From the NCBI RefSeq assembly GCF_016722765.1, contig NZ_JAEQND010000008.1, forward strand, positions 62,001 through 126,000: 64,000 bases of DNA. The letters are read 5' to 3'. Below the pieces are notes generated by a model that was given only the letters and a program-made list of their open reading frames with translations, had not been told where the DNA came from and made no database searches. Each line of letters begins with the position of its first letter. Position 1 is the stretch's first letter. A program made the position numbers and the translations under genes. Shown piece after piece: positions 29,816-38,146 of the stretch. Source of the DNA: Ramlibacter alkalitolerans (lineage in GTDB: Bacteria > Pseudomonadota > Gammaproteobacteria > Burkholderiales > Burkholderiaceae_C).

Positions 29816-32800
29816 TCAAACGCGCGCCAGCACCGGCGCCAGCACCTTGCCCGTGTGCGTGCCCTTGGCCACCACTTCCTCCGGCGGAGCCGCAGCCACC
29901 ACCTGGCCGCCCGCGGAGCCGCCGTCGGGGCCCAGGTCGATGATCCAGTCCGCTTCCGCGATCACGTCGAGGTCGTGCTCGATCACGATCACGCTGTGGC
30001 CGCCATCCACCAGCCGATGCAGCACGCGGATCAGCTTTTCCACGTCCGCCATGTGCAGCCCCACGGTGGGCTCGTCCAGCACATAGAGCGTGTGCGGCGC
30101 CTTCTGCCCGCGCCGCGTGACGTCGTCGCGCACCTTGGACAGTTCGGTCACCAGCTTGATGCGCTGGGCCTCGCCGCCCGACAGCGTGGGTGATGGCTGT
30201 CCCAGCGTGAGGTAGCCCAGGCCCACGTCGCGCAGCAACTGCAGCGGATGGCTGATGTTCTGCATGGCGGAGAAGAACTCCACGGCCTCGTCGACCTCCA
30301 TGCGCAGCACGTCGCCGATGTTCTTGCCGCGCCAGGTGACCGCCAGCGTCTCGGGGTTGAAGCGGGCGCCGTGGCAGGCTTCGCACGGCACCTTCACGTC
30401 CGGCAGGAAGCTCATGGCGATCGTGCGCACGCCCTGGCCTTCGCACAGCGGACAGCGGCCCTCGCCGGTGTTGAAGGAGAAGCGGCCGGGCCCGTAGCCG
30501 CGGGCGCGCGCCTCCAGCGTGTCCGCGAACAGCTTGCGGATGGTGTCCCAGAAACCGATGTAGGTCGCCGGGCAGGAGCGCGGCGTCTTGCCGATCGGCG
30601 TCTGGTCCACCTCGAGGACGCGGTCGATGGTCCGGTAGCCCGCCAGCGATTTGCAGCCGATCCACTTCGGGTGCTTGCCGGCTTCGTCGGCCTCGCGTCC
30701 GGCCTTGGTCGACCGCTGCTGCACCACGGCCTGCACGTTGTGCAGCAGCACGTCGCGCGCCAGCGTGGACTTGCCGGAGCCGGAGACGCCGGTCACGACG
30801 ACCAGGCGCTTGAGCGGGACGTCGACGTCGACGTCGGCGAGGTTGTGGAGGTCGGCGCCGCGCAGCTTGAGGTAGCGCGTGGTGTTCGGATCCTCGGGCG
30901 TGGGCAGCGCCGATGCGATCTGCGCCAGCAGCGAGCGCGGCTTCTTGGCCTTGACCTTCGCCGCGGGCGTCTCGGCCACCGGGATCGCCACGCCCGTGTC
31001 CTCGCCGTTCACCAGGCGGCGCGGCTTGACCGGGTGCTTCATCGCATGCAGCAGGTAGCGGCCGGTCAGCGAGTCGGGCGACTGCGTCACTTCGTGCGCC
31101 GTGCCTTGTGCGATCACGCTGCCCCCGCGCTTGCCGGCGCCGGGACCGATGTCGATGATGTGGTCGGCGCGCCGGATCGTGTCCTCGTCGTGCTCCACGA
31201 CCACCAGCGTGTTGCCCTTGTCGCCCAGCTTGTGCAGGGCATCGAGCAGGATCTGGTTGTCGCGCGCGTGCAGGCCGATGGTCGGCTCGTCGAGCACGTA
31301 GCACACGCCCTGCAGGTTGGAGCCGAGCTGCGCCGCCAGCCGGATGCGCTGCGCCTCGCCGCCCGAGAGCGTCGGCGCGCCGCGGTCCAGCGTGAGGTAG
31401 CCGAGGCCCACCTCCTCCAGGAATTCCAGCCGCGAGCGGATCTCCGGGATCAGGTCGCGCGCGATGCCCTGCTCGCGCACGCTCAGCACGTCGCGCGCCT
31501 GCAGGCCTTCGACCCACTGGCGCACGTCGCGCACCGACAGCGCGGCGATGTCGGAGATGGCGGTAACGTCGAAGCGCACGGCGCGCGCCTGCGCGTTGAG
31601 GCGCGTGCCCTGGCAGGTGGGGCAGGTTTCGTCCGAGACGTCCTCCACCTCGGCTTCGGCAAAGGTCTGCTCGCGGCCCTTGTCGCCTTCGGCGGTGAGC
31701 AGCGTGTCGTCCAGCGCCTTGCGCTGCTCGCGCGTGAGCTTCACGCCGGTGCCCACGCAATCGGGGCACCAGCCGTGCTTGCTGTTGTACGAGAACAGGC
31801 GCGGATCGAGCTCCGGGTAGCTGGTGTTGCACACCGGGCAGGCGCGCAGCGTGGAGAAGACCTCCACCCGGCCGATGCCCTCGTGCTTCACCACGCCCTG
31901 GCTGAACGCCGTGCGCAGCGCATCGAGCGGCGCCAGCAGGTGCACCACGCCCTTGCCGTGCTCCAGCGCGGTGGCGATCTTCTCGCGCAGCAGGCCCTCG
32001 TTGGCGGGCGTCACGTCGAAGTCGCACACCGGCAGCTCGATGGTGTGCTCCTTGAAGCGGTCGATGCGCGGGAATCCGGTGGTCGGCAGGAAGTTGCCGT
32101 CGACACGCAGGTGCGTGTAGCCGCGCGGGCGGGCCCAGTCGGCGAGTTCCGTGTACACGCCCTTGCGGTTCACCACCAGCGGCGCCAGCAGGCCCACGTG
32201 CTGGCCGCGGTAGCGCTTCAGGATCTGCGCCACGATGCTGTCGGGCGTCTGCGGCCGCACCTCGGCGCCTTCGTTCACGCAGTGCTGCACGCCCAGCTTC
32301 ACGTACAGGAGGCGCAGGAAGTGCCACACCTCCGTCGTCGTGCCCACCGTGGACTTGCGACCGCCGCGCGAGAGGCGCTGCTCGATCGCCACCGTCGGCG
32401 GAATGCCGTACACCGCGTCCACCTCGGGCCGGCCGGCCGGCTGCACGATCGAGCGCGCGTAGGCATTGAGCGATTCGAGGTAGCGCCGCTGCCCCTCGTT
32501 GAACAGGATGTCGAAGGCGAGCGTCGACTTGCCCGAGCCGGACACGCCGGTGATCACGCTGAACTTGTTGTGCGGGATGTCGACGCTGAGGCTCTTGAGG
32601 TTGTGCTCCTTGGCGTTGACGATCTGGATGGCATCCTTGCGGCGCTCCGCGAAATTGGGGTCAGATTCCAATTTCCTCGACGCGTCGTTCCCCTTGCCGG
32701 CAGCCTGGCGGGAAATTGGAATCTGACCCCAATTTCGCTGCCCCGGCTCCGAAACAAGGCCCAGCGTGCCGTCGTACTCACGCAGCGCCTTCGCCGTGTG

Positions 32801-35719
32801 CGAGCTCGCGTGCTGCTTCACTTCCTCCGGCGGACCTTCCGCCACCAGCAGCCCGCCGCCGTCGCCGCCTTCTGGGCCCAGGTCCACCAGCCAGTCGGCC
32901 GCGCGGATCACGTCGAGGTTGTGTTCGATCACGATCAGCGAGTTGCCGTTTTCCAGCAGCTTGCGCAGGGCGCGCATCAGCTTGGCGATGTCGTCGAAGT
33001 GCAGCCCCGTGGTCGGCTCGTCGAACAGGAACAGCGTGCCCTTCTTTGCCACGCCCTGGCGCGAGTGCGTGGACGAGCGTGCGGCCTCGGACAGGAAGCC
33101 CGCCAGCTTGAGCCGCTGCGACTCGCCGCCCGAGAGCGTCGGCACCGGCTGCCCCAGCTTCACGTACTCCAGCCCCACGTCGACGATCGGCTGCAGCGAG
33201 CGCAGCACGTCGCGGTCGTTGGCGAACAGCGCGGCGGCCTCGCTCACCGTCAAGTCCAGCACGTCGGCGACGTTCATCGCGCGCGGCGCGAGGGCGCCGA
33301 CCGGCTGCCGCTCGATCGTCACTTCCAGGATCTCGGGCCGGTAGCGCTTGCCGTCGCAATCGGGGCAGCGCAGGTACACGTCGGACAGGAACTGCATCTC
33401 CACGTGCTCGTAGCCGGAGCCGCCGCAGGTCGGGCAGCGCCCGTCGCCCGAGTTGAAGCTGAACTTCGCCGCCGTGTAGCCGCGCTGCTTCGCCAGCGCA
33501 GAGGTGGCGAAGATCTCGCGGATGCAGTCCCAGGCGCCGACATAGCTCACCGGATTGGAGCGCGCCGTCTTGCCGATCGGCGACTGGTCGACGAACACGA
33601 CGTCGCCCAGGTGGTCCGCGCCCAGCACGCGATCGTGCAGGCCCGGCGTCTCGGTCGCACGGCCGAAGTGCCGCAGCAGCGCCGGCGCGAGGATGTCCTG
33701 CACCAGCGTGGACTTGCCCGAGCCGGACACGCCCGTCACCACCACCAGGCGCTGCAGCGGGAACTCCACCGACAGGTTCTTCAGGTTGTGCTCGCGCGCG
33801 CCTTCCAGCACCAGCCGCGGCGTGGCGTCGGTGACGGCGCGCTTGAAGCCCATGCCGACGTGCTTGCGGGCGCCGAGATAGGCGCCGGTCAGCGTGTCGG
33901 CCTTGCGCAGGTCCTGCACCGTGCCGTCGAACACGATCTCGCCGCCGCGCTCGCCGGGCCCCGGCCCCATGTCGATGATGCGGTCGGCGGCGACCATCAC
34001 GGCCGGGTCGTGCTCCACCACCACCAGCGTGTTGCCGGCATCGCGCAGGCGCTGCATGGCCTGCGTGATGCGGCCCATGTCGCGCGGGTGCAGGCCGATG
34101 CTGGGCTCGTCGAGCACGAACAGCGTGTTGACCAGCGAGGTGCCGAGCGCGGTGGTCAGGTTGATCCGCTGCACCTCGCCGCCGGAGAGCGTGCGGCTCT
34201 GGCGATCCAGCGTGAGGTAGCCGATGCCGACGTCCACCAAGTAGCGCAGCCGCGTGTTGATCTCGTCGAACAGCAGCTTGAGCGCCTGCAGCTCGCCGCT
34301 GCCGGCATGCGCTTCGGCCTCCGGCTCGACACGATCGAAGAAGCGCCGCAGCTTGTCGATCGGCAGCAGCATCAGGTCGTGCACCGACAGGCCGGGCAGC
34401 GCCTCGAGTTGCGCACGCGTCCAGTCGACGCCCACCGGCAGGAAGCGCCGCGCCGGCTCCAGCGCCGCGTCCGCATCGTCCTTGCTGCCCAGGCGCCACA
34501 GCAGCGACTCGGTCTTCAGGCGGGCGCCGCCGCAGGCCTCGCAGGGCGTGTAGCTGCGGTACTTGGACAAGAGCACCCGGATGTGCATCTTGTAGGCCTT
34601 GCTTTCGAGGTACTGGAAGAAGCGCTTGACGCCGTACCACTGCTTGTTCCAGTTGCCCTCGCGGTAGTTGGGCGCGCCCTGGACCACCCACTGCTTCTGT
34701 TCGGGCGTGAGCTTGTACCAGGGCGTGTCGCGCGGGATGCCGGCCGCTTCGGCATGCCGCATCATGTCTTCCTGGCATTCGGACCAGGCCGGCGTCTGGA
34801 AGGTCTTGACGGCGCCCGACCGCAGCGTGAGCTTGTCGTTCGGGAACACCAGGCCGTAGTCGACGCCGATCACGCGGCCGAAGCCGCGGCAGGTCTCGCA
34901 CGCGCCGACGGGCGAGTTGAACGAGAACATCGACGGCACCGGGTCGGTGTAGCGGATGTCCGAGTCGGGGCAGTGCAGGCCGGTGGAGAACTTCCACACG
35001 TCCTTGGCGTCGTCGTCGCCCGCGTACACCCACACGCGCCCGCTGCCGCGCTTCAGCGCCACCTCGATCGCTTCGATCGCGCGGGCCTTCTCCACGCCCT
35101 GGATGCGGAAGCGGTCCGCCACCACGTCGAGGATCTTGCGCGGGCCGGTGGGCGTCGCCACTTCGCGTTCGGCCTGCACGCGGGTGAAGCCGCTGGCGGC
35201 GAGCCACTGCTCGACTTCCTCTGGCGTCGTGCCGCCGGGGAGTTCCACCGGGAAGGTGACGACCAGGCGCGGATCGCCGGCCCGCGTGCGCTCCATCAGC
35301 TGCTCGTAGATCGTCTCCGGCGAGTCGTGCCGCACCTGCTGCGCCGTCTTGCGGTCGAACAGCTGCGCCGCCCGCGCGAACAGCAGCTTCAGGTGGTCGT
35401 TGAGTTCCGTCATCGTGCCCACGGTGGAGCGCGACGAGCGGACGGGGTTGGTCTGGTCGATGGCGATCGCGGGCGGGACGCCCTCGACGCGATCGACCGC
35501 GGGTTTGTCCATGCGCTCCAGGAACTGGCGCGCATAGGCGGAGAAGGTTTCGACGTAGCGGCGCTGGCCTTCGGCGTAGAGGGTGTCGAAGACGAGGCTG
35601 GATTTGCCGGAGCCGCTGGGGCCGGTGACGACGGTCAGTTCACCGGTGTGCAGGTCGAGGTCGAGATTCTTGAGGTTGTGTTGTCTGGCGCCGCGGATGC
35701 GGATCGATCCCTGGGACAT
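29816..35719 (-). CDS. uvrA: Double-length UvrA (two UvrA units fused)
   Basis: A 1967-residue protein made of two complete UvrA-like units in tandem (residues ~1-985 and ~1030-1967), against ~940 for standard UvrA. UvrA finds bulky DNA damage and loads UvrB. Four P-loops are present (GPSGSGKSS near residue 40, then three GVSGSGKST) and four ABC signatures (LSGGE before VQR, SQR, AQR, AQR). Zinc-type cysteine pairs occur in both units (CPTCGGSG/CPDCDGKR and CPLCEGQG/CEACHGAR). One UvrA normally dimerises; here one chain could fold as a built-in dimer. The linker (residues ~995-1023) is encoded by an inverted repeat. ATG 35719 (MSQGSIRIRGARQHN). It is probably an extra paralog beside a standard uvrA elsewhere. 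Confidence 0.93.
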   Translation of the reverse strand: MSQGSIRIRGARQHNLKNLDLDLHTGELTVVTGPSGSGKSSLVFDTLYAEGQRRYVETFSAYARQFLERMDKPAVDRVEGVPPAIAIDQTNPVRSSRSTVGTMTELNDHLKLLFARAAQLFDRKTAQQVRHDSPETIYEQLMERTRAGDPRLVVTFPVELPGGTTPEEVEQWLAASGFTRVQAEREVATPTGPRKILDVVADRFRIQGVEKARAIEAIEVALKRGSGRVWVYAGDDDAKDVWKFSTGLHCPDSDIRYTDPVPSMFSFNSPVGACETCRGFGRVIGVDYGLVFPNDKLTLRSGAVKTFQTPAWSECQEDMMRHAEAAGIPRDTPWYKLTPEQKQWVVQGAPNYREGNWNKQWYGVKRFFQYLESKAYKMHIRVLLSKYRSYTPCEACGGARLKTESLLWRLGSKDDADAALEPARRFLPVGVDWTRAQLEALPGLSVHDLMLLPIDKLRRFFDRVEPEAEAHAGSGELQALKLLFDEINTRLRYLVDVGIGYLTLDRQSRTLSGGEVQRINLTTALGTSLVNTLFVLDEPSIGLHPRDMGRITQAMQRLRDAGNTLVVVEHDPAVMVAADRIIDMGPGPGERGGEIVFDGTVQDLRKADTLTGAYLGARKHVGMGFKRAVTDATPRLVLEGAREHNLKNLSVEFPLQRLVVVTGVSGSGKSTLVQDILAPALLRHFGRATETPGLHDRVLGADHLGDVVFVDQSPIGKTARSNPVSYVGAWDCIREIFATSALAKQRGYTAAKFSFNSGDGRCPTCGGSGYEHVEMQFLSDVYLRCPDCDGKRYRPEILEVTIERQPVGALAPRAMNVADVLDLTVSEAAALFANDRDVLRSLQPIVDVGLEYVKLGQPVPTLSGGESQRLKLAGFLSEAARSSTHSRQGVAKKGTLFLFDEPTTGLHFDDIAKLMRALRKLLENGNSLIVIEHNLDVIRAADWLVDLGPEGGDGGGLLVAEGPPEEVKQHASSHTAKALREYDGTLGLVSEPGQRNWGQIPISRQAAGKGNDASRKLESDPNFAERRKDAIQIVNAKEHNLKSLSVDIPHNKFSVITGVSGSGKSTLAFDILFNEGQRRYLESLNAYARSIVQPAGRPEVDAVYGIPPTVAIEQRLSRGGRKSTVGTTTEVWHFLRLLYVKLGVQHCVNEGAEVRPQTPDSIVAQILKRYRGQHVGLLAPLVVNRKGVYTELADWARPRGYTHLRVDGNFLPTTGFPRIDRFKEHTIELPVCDFDVTPANEGLLREKIATALEHGKGVVHLLAPLDALRTAFSQGVVKHEGIGRVEVFSTLRACPVCNTSYPELDPRLFSYNSKHGWCPDCVGTGVKLTREQRKALDDTLLTAEGDKGREQTFAEAEVEDVSDETCPTCQGTRLNAQARAVRFDVTAISDIAALSVRDVRQWVEGLQARDVLSVREQGIARDLIPEIRSRLEFLEEVGLGYLTLDRGAPTLSGGEAQRIRLAAQLGSNLQGVCYVLDEPTIGLHARDNQILLDALHKLGDKGNTLVVVEHDEDTIRRADHIIDIGPGAGKRGGSVIAQGTAHEVTQSPDSLTGRYLLHAMKHPVKPRRLVNGEDTGVAIPVAETPAAKVKAKKPRSLLAQIASALPTPEDPNTTRYLKLRGADLHNLADVDVDVPLKRLVVVTGVSGSGKSTLARDVLLHNVQAVVQQRSTKAGREADEAGKHPKWIGCKSLAGYRTIDRVLEVDQTPIGKTPRSCPATYIGFWDTIRKLFADTLEARARGYGPGRFSFNTGEGRCPLCEGQGVRTIAMSFLPDVKVPCEACHGARFNPETLAVTWRGKNIGDVLRMEVDEAVEFFSAMQNISHPLQLLRDVGLGYLTLGQPSPTLSGGEAQRIKLVTELSKVRDDVTRRGQKAPHTLYVLDEPTVGLHMADVEKLIRVLHRLVDGGHSVIVIEHDLDVIAEADWIIDLGPDGGSAGGQVVAAAPPEEVVAKGTHTGKVLAPVLARV
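32651..32736. repeat. Palindromic mobile-type repeat inside the uvrA linker
   Basis: Two perfect 25-bp arms in inverted orientation (32651-32675 and 32712-32736) are separated by 36 bp. Each arm is itself a small hairpin, GAAATTGG and CCAATTTC around a GGTCAGATT loop. The GGGGTCAGA-type motif with AATT flanks resembles the repeats linked with REP-associated tyrosine transposases. The 86 bp are translated in frame as part of the UvrA linker, where AT-rich bases break the local GC-rich pattern. Confidence 0.85.
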
Positions 35720-35883
35720 GGAGGCCTTCAGCAAGCAAGGCCGAAGATTGTAGGGAGCGGCTCCGCATGAGGAGGCGCAAGGGTTATGCGCAGATCCCCT
35801 ACGCAAGTCTCATAACAAAGTCTTACAGACCCTTTACCTCGGATTGACTATCTTGCGCCGTCCTCCACTCTCCGGCGGCGCTC

Positions 35884-36192
35884 ATGGACTCGTGGAAGCA
35901 GTGGCTACCCGGCTACGGTGTCGACTGGCACTTGCGTCCCCCCGAGGCGGGCGTCGAAGCCGTGCGCCGGCAATTGCTGGCCGTGCTGGAAGACTGCCAT
36001 GGCACCGAGAGCGATCGCCTGCGCTGGCGGGTCCACACGGCGGAGCGTGCGCAGGAACTGTGGCTTTTGCGCGACCAGATTTTCCAGATCGTGACGACCC
36101 AGCATTGCCTGGCGCAGGCGCAGGAGCGCATCGACGGCCTGCTCTCTGCCTTCGGTACGGTCCTGCCCGCCAGCATGATCAGCCGGGTTTAG
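35884..36192 (+). CDS. Conserved-looking hypothetical protein
   Basis: A 102-residue protein not recognised as a known family. It has no signal peptide or membrane segment and is predicted mostly helical: residues ~22-40 (GVEAVRRQLLAVLEDC) and ~50-92 (HTAERAQELWLLRDQIFQIVTTQHCLAQAQERIDGLLSAF) form long amphipathic helices, which suggests a small helical bundle or dimer. Tryptophans at 4, 8, 15 and 48 are concentrated in the N-terminal half. Third-position GC is high as in the neighbours, supporting real coding. It is divergent from uvrA, and a -10-like TATCTT lies about 30 bp before the start. Confidence 0.6.
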   Translation: MDSWKQWLPGYGVDWHLRPPEAGVEAVRRQLLAVLEDCHGTESDRLRWRVHTAERAQELWLLRDQIFQIVTTQHCLAQAQERIDGLLSAFGTVLPASMISRV

Positions 36193-36332
36193 GCGGGCCG
36201 CGCGGCCCAGCAACGGCCCGCTTCCCGGGGCTCGCAGTCTCCTACTGCCGACAGTGGGTGTTGCAACTTAAATACTGCTAGCGTTTACACTTAGACACAC
36301 CCGGCACAGTCGCGCTGCCGTGGGAGAAGCAA

Positions 36333-37433
36333 GTGAAACGCTTGATCGTTGCGGCCATCGCCGCGCTCGCGCCCGTCTGGGCTCTTTCGCAAATCCTCGT
36401 CGGCCAGACGGCCGGCTTCACCGGGCTGGCCGCCTCCGGCGTCAAGGAGATCACCGACGGCGCGAAGCTCTGGCTCGATGCCGTCAACGCCAAGGGCGGA
36501 GTGAACGGGCAGAAGATCGAGCTCGTCTCGCTGGACGACAAGTTCGATCCGGCCCTGGCCGCGGCCAACGCCCGGCAATTGATCGAGGAGAAGCACGTCG
36601 TCGCGCTGTTCCTCAATCGCGGCACGCCGCACACCGAGGCGATCCTCCCGCTGCTGGAACAGCACGCCGTGCCGCTGGTGGCGCCCTCCTCCGGCGCGAT
36701 GGTGCTGCACCAACCGGTGAAGAAGCACGTCTTCAACGTGCGCGCGCCCTACCAGCGCGAAGCGGAAAAGGCAGTGACGCACCTGCGCGCCCTGGGCATC
36801 ACGCGCATCGCCGTCGTGCACGCGGACGACAGCTTCGGCGAGGACGGCCTGGAGGGCGCGAGCAAGGGCTTCTACCGCGCGGGCTTCGCGCCCGCCATCG
36901 CGATCAAGGTCGACCGCACGCGCCCCGACTACAAGGCCGTCGTGCAGACGGTGGAGAAATCGGGCGTGCAGGCCGTGGTGTGGATCGCCTCCGGCACGGC
37001 GGTGGTGGACGGCATCAAGTCGCTGCGCAGCGCGCAGTCGGGCCTGCAGGTCGTGACGCTGTCGAACAACGCGTCCTCCGGCTTCATCCGCGGCCTCGGC
37101 GAAGCCGGCGCCGGCGTGATGGTCACGCAGGTGTTCCCGTCGGAGCGCGCGGTGGCCTACGCGATGGTGCGCGATGCGGCGGCGCTCGCGAAGGAGAAGA
37201 AGCTGGAACTGAGCCCTGCGATGCTGGAGGGCTACGCGGGCGCGAAGGTGCTGGTCGAAGCGCTGCGCCGCGCCGGCCCGAACCCGACGCGCGCCAAGGT
37301 GCAGGCGGCGCTCGAAGGTCTGCAGAAGTTCGACCTTGGCGGCATGGAGATCAGCTACGCGCCGGACGACCACACGGGGATGGAGTATTCGGAACTGTCG
37401 ATCATCGGGGTGGATGGGAAGTTCAAGAGGTAG
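36333..37433 (+). CDS. LivK-type periplasmic binding protein, orphan
   Basis: A 366-residue type I periplasmic binding protein of the branched-chain amino acid ABC transporter class. The signal is KRLIVAAIAALAPVWALS; the mature part starts ILVGQTAGFTGLAAS, with the typical GAKLWLDAVNAKGGVNGQKIELVSLDDKFDP, PLVAPSSGAM, ITRIAVVHADDSFGEDG and C-terminal GYAGAKVLVEALRRAG. GTG 36333 is preceded by GGGAGAAG. No permease or ATPase genes are nearby, so it may share a transporter encoded elsewhere or work as a sensor input. The ligand is unknown; aromatic or branched acids are common in this family. Confidence 0.92.
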   Translation: MKRLIVAAIAALAPVWALSQILVGQTAGFTGLAASGVKEITDGAKLWLDAVNAKGGVNGQKIELVSLDDKFDPALAAANARQLIEEKHVVALFLNRGTPHTEAILPLLEQHAVPLVAPSSGAMVLHQPVKKHVFNVRAPYQREAEKAVTHLRALGITRIAVVHADDSFGEDGLEGASKGFYRAGFAPAIAIKVDRTRPDYKAVVQTVEKSGVQAVVWIASGTAVVDGIKSLRSAQSGLQVVTLSNNASSGFIRGLGEAGAGVMVTQVFPSERAVAYAMVRDAAALAKEKKLELSPAMLEGYAGAKVLVEALRRAGPNPTRAKVQAALEGLQKFDLGGMEISYAPDDHTGMEYSELSIIGVDGKFKR

Positions 37434-37441
37434 GGCAACGC

Positions 37442-37615
37442 GTCATTGCCGCGAAGGCGGGAATCGAGGGCTTCCGGAGCCCTGATCCGTCCGGGCGCGG
37501 CGCAGCTCGTCATTCCCGCGAAGGCGGGAATCCAGGGCTCCCACGGGCCCCGTGTGCCGCCCGCGCGCGGGCGAGGATTCTGGAAGCTCTGGGCCCCCGC
37601 CTTCGCGGGGGTGAC
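37442..37615. repeat. REP-type palindromes, three copies
   Basis: Two forward copies (37442-37471, degenerate; 37509-37538, consensus) and one inverted copy (to 37615, GCGGGGGTGAC). The 307-bp gap between the LivK-type and GIY-YIG genes (37434-37740) holds nothing but these and the minisatellite that continues from the inverted copy. Confidence 0.88.
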
Positions 37616-37714
37616 GGAGAGGCTCGCGACGGTGACGGAGAGGCTCGCGACGGTGACGGAGAGGCTCGCGACGGTGACGGGGAGGCTCGCGACGGTGACG
37701 GGGAGGCTCGCGGC
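37610..37714. repeat. 21-bp tandem repeat (minisatellite), 5 units
   Basis: Five consecutive 21-bp units beginning GGTGACGGAGAGGCTCGCGA (37610, 37631, 37652, 37673, 37694); the last two carry GGGG instead of GGAG. A broken sixth unit follows. The first unit begins inside the end motif GGGGGTGAC of the REP copy, so the array looks like an extension of the REP element. It would be prone to copy-number change. Confidence 0.92.
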
Positions 37715-37740
37715 AGGGACGGGCAAGCGCGGAGCCGCGC

Positions 37741-38037
37741 TCACACCCCCAGGATCTCCTCCCAGAGATCCCTCCACTCCGGATTCCTTTCTTCGATCAA
37801 CCGCACCTTCCACGCCCGGTTCCACTTCTTCAGCCGCTTCTCCCGCGTAATCGCATGTTCCATGTCCCCTTGCAGTTCGTAGTGCACGAGATGCTTCACG
37901 CCGTAGTGCAGCGAAAAACCCGCCACCGCCCCTGACCTGTGCTGCCAGGCGCGCTGGACCAGGTTCGAAGTCACACCGATGTACAGCGTGCCGTTGCGGC
38001 CGCTGGCGAGGATGTAGACGGCAGGCTGCTTTTCCAT
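37741..38037 (-). CDS. GIY-YIG family nuclease-like protein
   Basis: A 98-residue single-domain GIY-YIG protein (UPF0213/YhbQ type). Motifs: AVYILASGRNGTLYIGVTSNLVQRAWQHR (the GIY/YIG tyrosines and the catalytic Arg) and a Glu-containing second half (MEHAITREKRLKKWNRAWKVRLIEERNPEW). These small proteins are structure-dependent nuclease-like, with few known roles. ATG 38037 (MEKQPAVYI). It lies between REP elements; GIY-YIG genes near repeats are common in these genomes, though no functional link is shown. Confidence 0.9.
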   Translation of the reverse strand: MEKQPAVYILASGRNGTLYIGVTSNLVQRAWQHRSGAVAGFSLHYGVKHLVHYELQGDMEHAITREKRLKKWNRAWKVRLIEERNPEWRDLWEEILGV

Positions 38038-38057
38038 GGGGGCAGCGCAATGCGGGA

Positions 38058-38086
38058 GCGCTGGATTCCCGCCTCCGCGCGAATGA
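38058..38086. repeat. REP-type single copy
   Basis: A single inverted-orientation copy (CTGGATTCCCGCCTCCGCGC then GAATGAC) with some changes in the stem. It lies between the GIY-YIG gene and the MHS transporter gene. Confidence 0.7.
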
Positions 38087-38146
38087 CGTAGTGGCGAGCG
38101 GCGCGGTGAGGAAATTCCCGGGGCCTGGCGAAGCACCAGGCCGGGG

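Noticed and set aside
32651..32736. Frameshift or pseudogene in uvrA at the palindrome
   Set aside because: The frame stays open through the repeat and both halves keep all motifs.
30248..35770. A 1840-residue open frame on the plus strand opposite uvrA
   Set aside because: Very long antisense frames are expected in high-GC genes. The sequence is rich in HARQV/DAVD repeats without any domain, and uvrA is beyond doubt.
35720..35883. LexA/SOS box upstream of uvrA
   Set aside because: No CTGT-N8-ACAG-type sequence was found in the region between uvrA and the divergent gene.
37610..37714. CRISPR array
   Set aside because: Units are directly contiguous 21-mers without unique spacers, and there are no cas genes.
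37446..37850. A frame across the REP and 21-bp tandem repeat with repeated RLATVTE units
   Set aside because: The periodic peptide is only translation of the minisatellite. There is no start signal, and it runs into the antisense of the GIY-YIG gene.
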